Source: Sphingobium sp.
GTDB taxonomy: Bacteria; Pseudomonadota; Alphaproteobacteria; Sphingomonadales; Sphingomonadaceae
Length of the DNA: 64,000 nt
Direction of reading: 5' to 3'
Assembly (NCBI GenBank): GCA_017745115.1
Contig: JAGIAA010000006.1
Coordinates: 59,663 to 123,662 of the forward strand
Below are positions 7,823 through 15,540 of the stretch, in pieces. A program made the translations under genes and the position numbers. Every line of letters begins with the position of its first letter. Position 1 is the first letter of the stretch. The notes under the pieces are model-generated. The model saw only the letters and a list, made by a program, of their open reading frames with translations, did not search any database and was not told the DNA's origin.

Positions 7823-10018
7823 ATGACCAACGAGGACATTCTCCAGATTTTCTTCCAGGAATGCGAGGAAGCTCTGGGCGCCGCCGAGCAGGGCCTCATC
7901 GATTGCCGCGAAGGCAATGCCGACGACGAGACCGTCAACAGCATCTTCCGCTCGGTCCATTCGATCAAGGGCGGCGCGGGCGCATTCGGTTTCACCGCGA
8001 TGCAGGCGTTCACCCACAAGTTCGAAACGGTGCTCTCCTTCGTGCGCGAGGGCGTGCTGCCGCTCAACGACAATCTCAACAATCTGATGCTGCGGGCGTT
8101 CGATCTGCTGGCCGATCACTGCGCCGCCGCGCGCGGCGATGGCAACATCCCTGACGACGCCGTCGTCAGCGCCGAGCTCGAGGCGCAGGCCGCCGCTGCC
8201 GAATCCGGTGGTGCGGTGACCGAGGAAGCCGTCGAGGAAGCGGCCGATGCCGGTCTCGATATCGATCTCGACTTCGACCTCGACAGTCTGATCGGCGCCA
8301 TCGACAGCGACGATGTGGTGGCGGCCGGTGCCGAGGAAGCGTCCTCGGAATGGCTGGTCGACATCAAGCCGCTTGCCGGCTCGCTCAAGAACGGCTCGGA
8401 GCCGTTGCTGCTCGCGCGGGAAGTCGCGCTGCTGGGCGGCCGCTGCGTTTCGGTGAACACCGACCGCGTGCCCCCGCTTGCCGAGTTCGACGCGGAAGAA
8501 ACCTATATCATCTGGCGCTTCTCGGTGCCCGCCGAGGTCAGCGAAGATCAGATCCGCGAGATTTTCGACTTTGTCGGCGACGATGTCGAGATTCGCGTGC
8601 TTGCGCCGTCGACGGCTGAAGCCCCTGCTTCCGCTCCGGAAGCAGCGCCCACGCCTGAGCCGGTCGTCGAAGCCGTGACGGCGGCGCCGGTCAAGGCGGC
8701 CGAGACGCCGGTGGAAGCACCCGCTCCCGTTGCGGAAGCCGCACCGGCTCCTGCAAAGGCCGAAGCGCCCAAGCCCGTCGCTGCGGCACCCGCTCCGGCT
8801 GTCGCCGATGGCAATCGCAAGGCAACCAACGCCGCTGGTCAGACCATCCGCGTCGACCTCGCCAAGCTCGACCGCCTCATTGATACGGTCGGCGAGCTCG
8901 TCATCGCCCAGGCGATGATGGCGCAGCGACTTGCAGATCTCGGCATGTCGGGCGTCGATGAACTCGGCATGCTCGACCAGCTCACGCGCGAGTTGCAGGA
9001 CAGCGCCATGTCGATCCGCGCACAGCCGATCGGCAGCGTGTTCAGCCGCGTTCCCCGCATCGTGCGCGAGCTCGAGGCCGAGACCGGCAAGCGCGTGCGC
9101 GTCGAGGTGGTCGGCGAGCAGACCGAACTCGACAAGACCGTCGTCGAGCGGCTCGGCGAGCCGCTGACACACCTCATCCGCAACGCCGTCGACCACGGCC
9201 TCGAAAAGCCGGAGGTCCGCGAGGCCGCCGGCAAGTCCGCGGAAGGCGTGCTGCGCCTCTCCGCTGAGCATCGCTCCGGCAAGATCCTCATCTCGATCGC
9301 CGACGATGGCGCGGGCATCAATCGCGAGCGCGTCTTCGCCAAGGCGGTGGAGAAGGGCCTGATCGCGGCCGATGCCCAGCTGACCAATGAAGAGATCGAC
9401 AATCTCATCTTCGCGCCGGGCTTCTCGACGGCCGCGACTATCTCGAACATCTCGGGCCGCGGCGTCGGCATGGACGTCGTCCGCCAGAATGTGAAGGATC
9501 TGGGCGGCCGCATCTCGATCCAGTCGACCCCCGGCCAGGGTAGCGTCTTCACGCTCGCCCTGCCGCTCACGCTGGCCATCTCCGATGGCATGATCGTCTC
9601 GGTTGGCGATCAGACCTTGGTTGTGCCGCTGACCCACGTCGTCGAGAGCCTCCGCCCGGAGGCCGGGGATCTGCGTCCCATGGGCAATGGCCGCAACATG
9701 CTCAACGTACGCGGCACCTTCCTGCCGATCATTCCCGCCGGAGCCCAGCTCAACGCACTCGGCGCCGTCACCAGGCCGGAAGAAAGCGTCCTCATCGTCG
9801 TCGAGACCGAAAACAGCGGTTCGGCGGTGCTCCAGGTGGATGGCATTCTCGATCAACGCCAGTTCGTCATCAAGAGCCTGGAATCCAACTATAAACCCGT
9901 CGCTTGTGTCGCCGGTGCGACGATCCTGGGAGACGGGAAGGTCGCTCTCATCCTCGATGTCGACATGCTCGTGGGTTCAGTCGTGGGCAGCACTTCGGGG
10001 TTGAGGCTCGTTGCATGA
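7823..10018 (+). CDS. cheA: Chemotaxis histidine kinase CheA
   Basis: 731 residues, starting 10 bases after the STAS gene with an AAGGAG site. P1 phosphotransfer domain at 1-105 with phospho-His46 (FRSVHSIKGGAGAFGF). A P2-like segment lies around 165-265, followed by a long Pro/Ala linker (about 265-330). P3 dimerisation begins at IRVDLAKLDRLIDTVGELVI. The P4 ATPase has N-box HLIRNAVDHGLE, G1 DDGAGIN and G2 GRGVGMDVV. P5 (CheW-like) extends to the end. It autophosphorylates and passes phosphate to CheY and CheB. An acidic run (DIDLDFDLDSL) sits between P1 and P2. Confidence 0.96.
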   Translation: MTNEDILQIFFQECEEALGAAEQGLIDCREGNADDETVNSIFRSVHSIKGGAGAFGFTAMQAFTHKFETVLSFVREGVLPLNDNLNNLMLRAFDLLADHCAAARGDGNIPDDAVVSAELEAQAAAAESGGAVTEEAVEEAADAGLDIDLDFDLDSLIGAIDSDDVVAAGAEEASSEWLVDIKPLAGSLKNGSEPLLLAREVALLGGRCVSVNTDRVPPLAEFDAEETYIIWRFSVPAEVSEDQIREIFDFVGDDVEIRVLAPSTAEAPASAPEAAPTPEPVVEAVTAAPVKAAETPVEAPAPVAEAAPAPAKAEAPKPVAAAPAPAVADGNRKATNAAGQTIRVDLAKLDRLIDTVGELVIAQAMMAQRLADLGMSGVDELGMLDQLTRELQDSAMSIRAQPIGSVFSRVPRIVRELEAETGKRVRVEVVGEQTELDKTVVERLGEPLTHLIRNAVDHGLEKPEVREAAGKSAEGVLRLSAEHRSGKILISIADDGAGINRERVFAKAVEKGLIAADAQLTNEEIDNLIFAPGFSTAATISNISGRGVGMDVVRQNVKDLGGRISIQSTPGQGSVFTLALPLTLAISDGMIVSVGDQTLVVPLTHVVESLRPEAGDLRPMGNGRNMLNVRGTFLPIIPAGAQLNALGAVTRPEESVLIVVETENSGSAVLQVDGILDQRQFVIKSLESNYKPVACVAGATILGDGKVALILDVDMLVGSVVGSTSGLRLVA

Positions 10019-10884
10019 TCCAAAGCGGCAACGAACAGTTCACGGCGTTTCCCGGGGTCAGCGAGCAGGTCTACAGCCGCAGGGACTTCGAGGCCATCCG
10101 CGCGATGATCTACAGCCAGGCGGGCATCGTGCTGCCGCCGGGCAAGTCGACGCTCGTCTATTCGCGCATCGCGCCGCTCGTACGCGACAGCAACGCCGGC
10201 ACGTTCGGCGCCTATATCAAGCGCATCCAGAGCGATCCGGTCGAAGCCCGCAAGGCCGTCTGCGCGCTCACCACCAATCACACCTTCTTCTGGCGTGAGC
10301 CGCATCATTTCGAATATTTTCGCGACCAGGTCCGTCCGGGCCTCATCCAGAAGCTCGCACGCGGCGAACCCGTGCGCATCTGGTCGGCGGGCTCGTCGAG
10401 CGGTGAGGAAGTCTACTCGCTCATCATGACGCTGCTCGGCACCGATCCGCGCGAGGCGCGCATGATCATGGATGCCGATCTCGCCATCCTGGCGAGCGAT
10501 CTTGCCGATCATGCGCTCGCCAAGGCCAAGGGCGCCCAATATGACGCCGAAGCGGTCGAGCCGCTGCCCAAGGACCTGCGCGCCAAGTGGGTCAAGGTGA
10601 ATGGCGGCGTGGCGACGATCGTGCCCGAGGCGGCCAATCTGGTGAGCTTCCGCACGCTCAACCTGCTCGGGCAGTGGCCGATCAAGCGGCAGTTCGACGT
10701 CATCTTCTGCCGCAATGTGATGATCTATTTTGATCAGCCCACGCGCGAGCGGCTCATCAGCCGCTTCGCCGACCAGCTGATCTCGCATGGCCACTTGTTC
10801 ATTGGCCATAGCGAACGCGTGTCGGGTCCGGCCGAGGCCCATTTGGACCTCGTGAATCTCACGACTTACAGAAAGATCAGCTGA
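10015..10884 (+). CDS. cheR: Chemotaxis protein methyltransferase CheR
   Basis: 289 residues; the ATG overlaps the cheA stop (ATGA), indicating translational coupling. N-terminal helical domain (SRRDFEAIRAMIYSQAGIVLPPGK), the NHTFFWREPHHFEYF segment, and a SAM-binding domain with IWSAGSSSGEEVYSL and FDVIFCRNVMIYFD. It methylates glutamates on chemoreceptors using SAM. The usual GCSTGEE motif is GSSSGEE here, a mild change. Both receptors in the window carry C-terminal Trp-x-x-Phe tails that could be docking sites for this enzyme. Confidence 0.95.
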   Translation: MIQSGNEQFTAFPGVSEQVYSRRDFEAIRAMIYSQAGIVLPPGKSTLVYSRIAPLVRDSNAGTFGAYIKRIQSDPVEARKAVCALTTNHTFFWREPHHFEYFRDQVRPGLIQKLARGEPVRIWSAGSSSGEEVYSLIMTLLGTDPREARMIMDADLAILASDLADHALAKAKGAQYDAEAVEPLPKDLRAKWVKVNGGVATIVPEAANLVSFRTLNLLGQWPIKRQFDVIFCRNVMIYFDQPTRERLISRFADQLISHGHLFIGHSERVSGPAEAHLDLVNLTTYRKIS

Positions 10885-11945
10885 TGGGGATCAGGGTACT
10901 CATTGTCGACGATAGCGCCACGATGCGTGCGTTGCTGCGGGTCATGGTCGAGCGTGAGTCGGATATGGAGGTCTGCGGCGAGGCCGCGGACGCCATGGAG
11001 GCCCGCGCACAGATCAAGACGCTGAACCCCGACGTCGTGACGCTCGACATAGAGATGCCCGGCATGAACGGCCTCGATTTCCTCGAGAAGATCATGCGCC
11101 TGCGTCCCACGCCCGTCATCATCGTCTCGACGCTGACCCAGGAAGGCGCGACGGCGACCGTTCGCGCGCTCGAGCTGGGCGCCGTCGATTGCTACGGCAA
11201 GCCGAGCGGCGGCAGCGGCGAGATGGTCAATGACGAGGGCAGGCTCGCCGAGCTGATCCGTCGCGCGTCGCGGGCCAATCTTTCGCGTTCGTTCCAGCTG
11301 GACCCGCCCGCCATGGAGCGTGCGGTGCGCCCGCCGCCGGCACCGCGTGGCGAGCGTATCGAGAATGGCATCATCGCCATCGGCGCCTCGACCGGTGGCG
11401 TGGAAGCGTTGCATCACGTGCTGCGCCGGTTTCCGGAGGATTGCCCGCCGACCGTCATTGTCCAGCACATCAACGGCAGCTTCGCGGCGGCCATGGCCAA
11501 GCGCCTGGATGAGCAGTGCGCGCCGCGCATCCAGCTCGCCGATGGCGACACCATGCTCAAGCAGGGCCATGTCTATATCGCGCCCGGCAATGAGCGTCAC
11601 CTGACGGTCCGTCTCGGCAACGATGGCAAGGTTTACAGCAAGTTGCGCCCCGGCGATCTCTGTACCGGCCATCGCCCAAGCATCGACATGCTGTTCAACA
11701 GCGTTGCTGCCGAGCTGTCTCGCCGCGCGGTCGGCGTGCTGCTGACCGGCATGGGCGCGGATGGCGCGCAGGGTCTGCTGGCCATGCGCAACGCCGGTTG
11801 CCCCACCATCGCGCAGGACCAGGCGACGTGCGTCGTCTATGGCATGCCCAAGGTTGCAGCCGAACTCGGCGCGGCCGTGCACGTCCTGGGACTGCCCCGG
11901 ATCGCCGAAAAGGCGTTGGGATTGGTCGCGCAGTATGTTCATTGA
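10884..11945 (+). CDS. cheB: Chemotaxis response regulator methylesterase CheB
   Basis: 353 residues; ATG overlaps the cheR stop. Receiver domain at 1-120 with acidic pair Asp9/Asp10, phospho-acceptor Asp55 and Lys106 (YGKP). A linker leads to the methylesterase domain at about 160-350 with the full catalytic triad: Ser169 (GASTGG), His195 (VQHI) and Asp293 (GMGADG). It demethylates or deamidates receptor glutamates after phosphorylation by CheA. It should be the working methylesterase of the cluster, in contrast to the second CheB-like gene at 12996. Confidence 0.95.
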   Translation: MGIRVLIVDDSATMRALLRVMVERESDMEVCGEAADAMEARAQIKTLNPDVVTLDIEMPGMNGLDFLEKIMRLRPTPVIIVSTLTQEGATATVRALELGAVDCYGKPSGGSGEMVNDEGRLAELIRRASRANLSRSFQLDPPAMERAVRPPPAPRGERIENGIIAIGASTGGVEALHHVLRRFPEDCPPTVIVQHINGSFAAAMAKRLDEQCAPRIQLADGDTMLKQGHVYIAPGNERHLTVRLGNDGKVYSKLRPGDLCTGHRPSIDMLFNSVAAELSRRAVGVLLTGMGADGAQGLLAMRNAGCPTIAQDQATCVVYGMPKVAAELGAAVHVLGLPRIAEKALGLVAQYVH

Positions 11946-12498
11946 GCCCAGTCAGAAATACTCGACGCTGGTCAGTCCCCGCATCACGGTGATGCAGGGG
12001 AGTGTCGAAGTGACGAACGAGGACGGGGTCATGCTGACCACCGTGCTGGGCAGCTGCATCGCGGCCTGCCTCTTCGATCCTGTCGCCAAAGTCGGCGGCA
12101 TGAACCATTTCCTCCTCGCTGAGCCCGACCATCGTGAAGGCCAGCCGGCGACGTTCGACGAGCATTTCGGCCTCTATCTCATGGAGCTGCTGGTCAACCG
12201 CATGATGCAGGCCGGCGCCATTAAATCGCGAATGCGTGCGCATATTTACGGAGGCGCAAACATTCACAAGCAAATGCGGGCAATTGGATCGGTCAATGCG
12301 GCGTTCGCGGAACGATTCTTAAACGCTGAGGGGATAATGCTGAGTCACCGGGATGTCGGTGGCGACTGCGCGCGCCGGGTCGATTTCCTGGCGGCGCAGG
12401 GCAAGGCGCGGTGTCGGCATGTGGTCCAGTCTGCGGCGCCGCCGCCGGCGCCGGTCCGCAGCCGGCCCGAAAGTGTGGGTGATGTTGAATTTTTCTGA
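11935..12498 (+). CDS. cheD: Chemoreceptor glutamine deamidase CheD
   Basis: 187 residues; the ATG lies 11 bases inside the end of cheB. The CheD triad is visible with the family's spacing: Thr35, Cys41 (VLGSC) and His58 (GGMNHF). CheD deamidates glutamines on receptors and, in other bacteria, interacts with CheC-type phosphatases. The last 25 or so residues are a Pro/Arg-rich tail ending DVEFF, longer than the family core. No CheC is seen in the window. Confidence 0.92.
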   Translation: MFIEPSQKYSTLVSPRITVMQGSVEVTNEDGVMLTTVLGSCIAACLFDPVAKVGGMNHFLLAEPDHREGQPATFDEHFGLYLMELLVNRMMQAGAIKSRMRAHIYGGANIHKQMRAIGSVNAAFAERFLNAEGIMLSHRDVGGDCARRVDFLAAQGKARCRHVVQSAAPPPAPVRSRPESVGDVEFF

Positions 12499-12524
12499 GA
12501 TGCGTTGAGCAGGGACAGTTAGTT

Positions 12525-12899
12525 ATGATGGAAACGACGCGAATTCTGACTGTCGACGACAGTCACAGCATGCGGGCTCTGCTCCGGATGACGCTCGCCG
12601 GCAACGGCTATGAGGTTGTGGAGGCCGAGGATGGTCTGGCTGCGCTCGACTGGCTCGAGAGCAACGAGGTCGACCTCATCATCACCGACATCAACATGCC
12701 GCGCATGGACGGCTTCGGCCTCATCGAGCGCCTGCGCGGCGAACAGCGCCGTCACGTCGACCGGCCGATCCTGGTGCTGACCACGGAGAGCTCCGAAGAG
12801 AAGAAGGCTCGCGCCCGCCGTGCCGGTGCCACCGGCTGGATCGTGAAACCCTTCGACCCGGAAAAGCTCATCGCAGCGGTTCGTCGGGTCTCCCATTAA
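12525..12899 (+). CDS. cheY: Chemotaxis response regulator CheY
   Basis: 124 residues, a stand-alone receiver. Acidic pocket Asp11/Asp12, phospho-acceptor Asp55 (IITDINMP), Thr86/87 (VLTTES) and Lys108 (IVKPF) are all in place. Begins 26 bases after cheD with an AGGGA site. It is the only single-domain CheY in the window, so it is the likely motor-binding regulator of this cluster, although a phosphate-sink role is possible if other CheYs exist elsewhere in the genome. Confidence 0.94.
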   Translation: MMETTRILTVDDSHSMRALLRMTLAGNGYEVVEAEDGLAALDWLESNEVDLIITDINMPRMDGFGLIERLRGEQRRHVDRPILVLTTESSEEKKARARRAGATGWIVKPFDPEKLIAAVRRVSH

Positions 12900-12995
12900 A
12901 CGATCCGCTAGCATTTTCCTGATACGTAGAGCCGAGGTTCGGAAGTCGCATTCTAGGCCCAAGAATAAGCAAGTTTAGAAAGAAGGTTACGTCTA

Positions 12996-14048
12996 ATGGC
13001 CGAGAAAACCCGCGTTTTGATCGTCGATGACTCCGTCACCATGCGCGCCTTGTTCACGGCAGCGCTGGAGAAGTCCGGCGACATCATCGTTCTCGACAGC
13101 GCCGCGAATGCGGACGAGGCGCGGGAGATGATCCCGCAGCTCAAGCCCGACATCATCACGCTCGACATCGAAATGCCCGGTATGAACGGCATCGATTTCC
13201 TCGAGGAGCTGATGAAGACGCGGCCCATGCCGGTCATCATGCTCTCGACGCTGACCCAGAAGGGCGCCGAGATCTCGATCCGTGCCATGGAACTGGGCGC
13301 GATCGACTGCTTCCCCAAGCCCAAGCAGGCGACCCAGGCCGAGTTCGACGCGATTTCCGACAAGCTCTGCAAGCTCGTGATTGCCGCTGCCAAGGCCAAG
13401 CCGCAGCCCGCCGCCGAAAAGCCCGCGGCACCGCCGCCGCCGGCTGCCGACGGTTTCAAGTGGAATGGTTCGATCGTGGCCATGGCTGCGTCGACCGGCG
13501 GCATCGAGGCCTACTCGACGCTGCTCGCCGGCCTGCCCGAGAATTGCCCGCCGACGATCGTCCTCCAGCAGATGGAGGAGGGCCTCGCGGTCGGTTTCGG
13601 TTCCAAGCTCAACAAGGTCATCAAGCCCGAAGTCAAGCTCGCCGAGGACGGCATGAAGCTCGATCAGGGCGTCGTGTATGTCGCTGCCGATCCGAACACG
13701 CATGTCGTGGTCGATCGCTGGCCGGGTGGCTGCATCCGTCTGCTGCCGCGCGATCCGGTCAAGGGCTTCCGCCCGTCCGCCGACTTGCTCTTCGCCGCGC
13801 TGGCCAAGACCGCCGGTTCGCGCGCCATTGCGGCCATCCTGACCGGGATGGGCGACGACGGCGCCATGGGCATGACCGCCCTTAAGGCCGCGGGCGCACG
13901 CACGTTCGTGCAGACCAAGGACACCGCGCTGGTCAGCGAAGTGATCGAGGCGGTCATCGCCAAGGATCCCGCCGTCACGCAGCTTCCGCTCGCAGAACTC
14001 TGCTCTGCCATCGTCGATACGGCGAGCCAGGGCAAAGCGGCCGCATGA
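12996..14048 (+). CDS. CheB-like protein with disrupted catalytic triad
   Basis: 350 residues. Receiver domain with Asp11/Asp12, phospho-acceptor Asp57 and Lys108, closely similar to CheB. A Pro/Ala linker (about 134-152) leads to a methylesterase-like domain. Ser166 (AASTGG) and Asp288 (GMGDDG) are kept, but the position of the catalytic His reads LQQM instead of QHM, so His is Gln192. The downstream conserved elements are also altered: HRPS is GFRPS, and the GMP element near the end is missing. The reading frame is intact and ordinary in composition. It is probably a phosphorylation-controlled, non-catalytic or altered paralogue. It is separated from cheY by 96 bases, which may hold a promoter. 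Confidence 0.88.
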   Translation: MAEKTRVLIVDDSVTMRALFTAALEKSGDIIVLDSAANADEAREMIPQLKPDIITLDIEMPGMNGIDFLEELMKTRPMPVIMLSTLTQKGAEISIRAMELGAIDCFPKPKQATQAEFDAISDKLCKLVIAAAKAKPQPAAEKPAAPPPPAADGFKWNGSIVAMAASTGGIEAYSTLLAGLPENCPPTIVLQQMEEGLAVGFGSKLNKVIKPEVKLAEDGMKLDQGVVYVAADPNTHVVVDRWPGGCIRLLPRDPVKGFRPSADLLFAALAKTAGSRAIAAILTGMGDDGAMGMTALKAAGARTFVQTKDTALVSEVIEAVIAKDPAVTQLPLAELCSAIVDTASQGKAAA

Positions 14049-14422
14049 GCCACATGCCCGCCTCCTTTGAAAGCGACATTGCGCCGCATGCCGCCGGGCT
14101 CCTGCCCGACGGCGTGATGCGCGCGCTGATCGCGGACGAGCTGGACCGCATCCGGCAAGTGCTGGAGGATATGGGTCTGCAGCTTTGCGGCGATCCAGAG
14201 ATCGTGCGCAGCCACATGAACGTGCTGCAGTCGATCGACGAGGTCTGCCAGCGCCACGAGAATCTCGCCCGCACGCTGCGCGCGCCGGACATGGTGGCCG
14301 AGGCCAATTCGATCACGCTCGAGACGCTTCGCCTGCGCTTGCAGGACGATATTCTCGAGCGCCTGGCCGAGCGGACCATCGCGAGCGATCCCGCCGCCGA
14401 CGAGGCCTGGCACGACCTCTGA
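14045..14422 (+). CDS. Small helical protein of the che cluster, CheT/CheZ-like candidate
   Basis: 125 residues, with the start codon overlapping the stop of the second CheB-like gene (ATGA), so the two are translationally coupled. Predicted almost wholly alpha-helical, acidic, with no membrane segment or signal. Two DxxxQ motifs occur on helices: Asp34-Gln38 (DRIRQ) and Asp65-Gln69 (DEVCQ). DxxxQ is the catalytic signature of CheZ-type CheY-P phosphatases, and small proteins of this size at the end of rhizobial che operons (CheT) also carry it. I do not recognise the family; phosphatase or adaptor function is inference from motif and position. Confidence 0.7.
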   Translation: MSHMPASFESDIAPHAAGLLPDGVMRALIADELDRIRQVLEDMGLQLCGDPEIVRSHMNVLQSIDEVCQRHENLARTLRAPDMVAEANSITLETLRLRLQDDILERLAERTIASDPAADEAWHDL

Positions 14423-14576
14423 CATCGAGGCCGGTTCGCCGTCCAAAAAGCCGTCCCGTCCTTGAACGGCACCGGTTCCATCCACAGATTGCATCGAGCG
14501 AGAGCGGATTCGCTCTTTCCATCAACGGACTGTGTCACTACCATGACACGCCTGTGACAGCTGGATGTGGGTGACA

Positions 14577-15200
14577 ATGGCTCGGACGGACGGTACGGTT
14601 CTGGCGGATCGCAAGACAAGCGCCGGCGATTATGCCCGCTTCCTGCATGCCTGGATCCGGAAGCCCCGCCAGAACGGCTCCATCGTTCCCAGCAGTCCCT
14701 ATCTCGGCCGGCTCATGGCCAGCCAGATCGATCCGGCCGGTGGCCGCGTCATGGAATTCGGCGGCGGCACCGGTGCGCTGACTCGCGAGATCCTCGCCAC
14801 CAGCCTTCCGGTCGATCAACTCGAAGTCGTCGAGATCGACGCGGATCTCGCACGCGGCCTGCGTCGCTCGATGCCCGGCCTGCGCATCCTCGAGACGCCG
14901 GCCCAGGCCGTTGCAGGCCATGCCCTTGGCGGCATCGGAGGCTATCAGTGCATTATCTCGGGCCTGCCGCTGCTCGCATTCAGCAAGCAATTACAGCAGG
15001 ATATCCTGTCCGAGGCGTTCCTGCTGCTGCGGCCCGGCGGCACCTTCGTGCAGTTCACTTATTCGCCGTGCCCGCCGCTCGCGCGCAGCATCGCCAGCGC
15101 GCTCGACCTTGAGGTGAAGAAGGTCGGCACCATCGTGCGCAACGTGCCCCCGGCCACGGTCTTCTCCTATTGCCGCGCCGGCGAACGCCAGCTGGCCTGA
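14577..15200 (+). CDS. Phospholipid N-methyltransferase-like (PmtA-type) enzyme
   Basis: 207 residues from the ATG at 14577. The N-terminal YARFLHAWIRKPRQNGSIVPSS pattern is typical of PmtA-type phosphatidylethanolamine N-methyltransferases; SAM motif I is VMEFGGGTGALTREIL and motif II is VEIDADLA. These enzymes methylate phosphatidylethanolamine on the inner membrane surface. A related rRNA-dimethylase-like fold is the alternative. Upstream, a short stem (14501-14506 with 14511-14516) followed by ttt may end the che transcript. Confidence 0.75.
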   Translation: MARTDGTVLADRKTSAGDYARFLHAWIRKPRQNGSIVPSSPYLGRLMASQIDPAGGRVMEFGGGTGALTREILATSLPVDQLEVVEIDADLARGLRRSMPGLRILETPAQAVAGHALGGIGGYQCIISGLPLLAFSKQLQQDILSEAFLLLRPGGTFVQFTYSPCPPLARSIASALDLEVKKVGTIVRNVPPATVFSYCRAGERQLA

Positions 15201-15227
15201 ACCCCGCTTGACCGGCCGCCCGACAGG

Positions 15228-15415
15228 GCTCTAGGTTCATCATCGTTACGGGTCCCCGCGCGAGCGGGGCGCAAAAGGGAAGTCCGGTGACAAGTCCGGC
15301 GCTGTTCCCGCAACTGTAACCGGCGAGCCTCGCGCCACTATGCCACTGTTTTTCAAACGGGAAGGCGGCGCAAAGGCATTGACCCGGGAGCCAGGAGACC
15401 TGCCCGCTAACCGTC
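15228..15415 (+). promoter_or_regulatory. Cobalamin (AdoCbl) riboswitch
   Basis: Canonical class features in order: the ggtccccgcg-cgagcgggg stem, aaaagggaa, the core gctgttcccgcaactgtaac at 15301-15320, and the gagccaggagacctgcc element at 15389-15404. It precedes btuB by about 125 bases, so vitamin B12 should repress the btu operon. The edges given are approximate. Confidence 0.95.
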
Positions 15416-15540
15416 TGTCCTTTGACCGGTCGGGAGGTGCCGGTCGAACGGGGTCTGTCCTCGCGTGACGGCATCAACCGGCGGCTTGCGCTGCGACGAT
15501 GCGTCGTGGCGTTTGCCGTCCCGTATGCGGGGCACGAGGC

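Noticed and set aside
7784..9856. A 690-codon open frame on the minus strand across cheA
   Set aside because: It is the antisense shadow of a GC-rich gene; its translation lacks any family motif, whereas the + strand gives a complete CheA.
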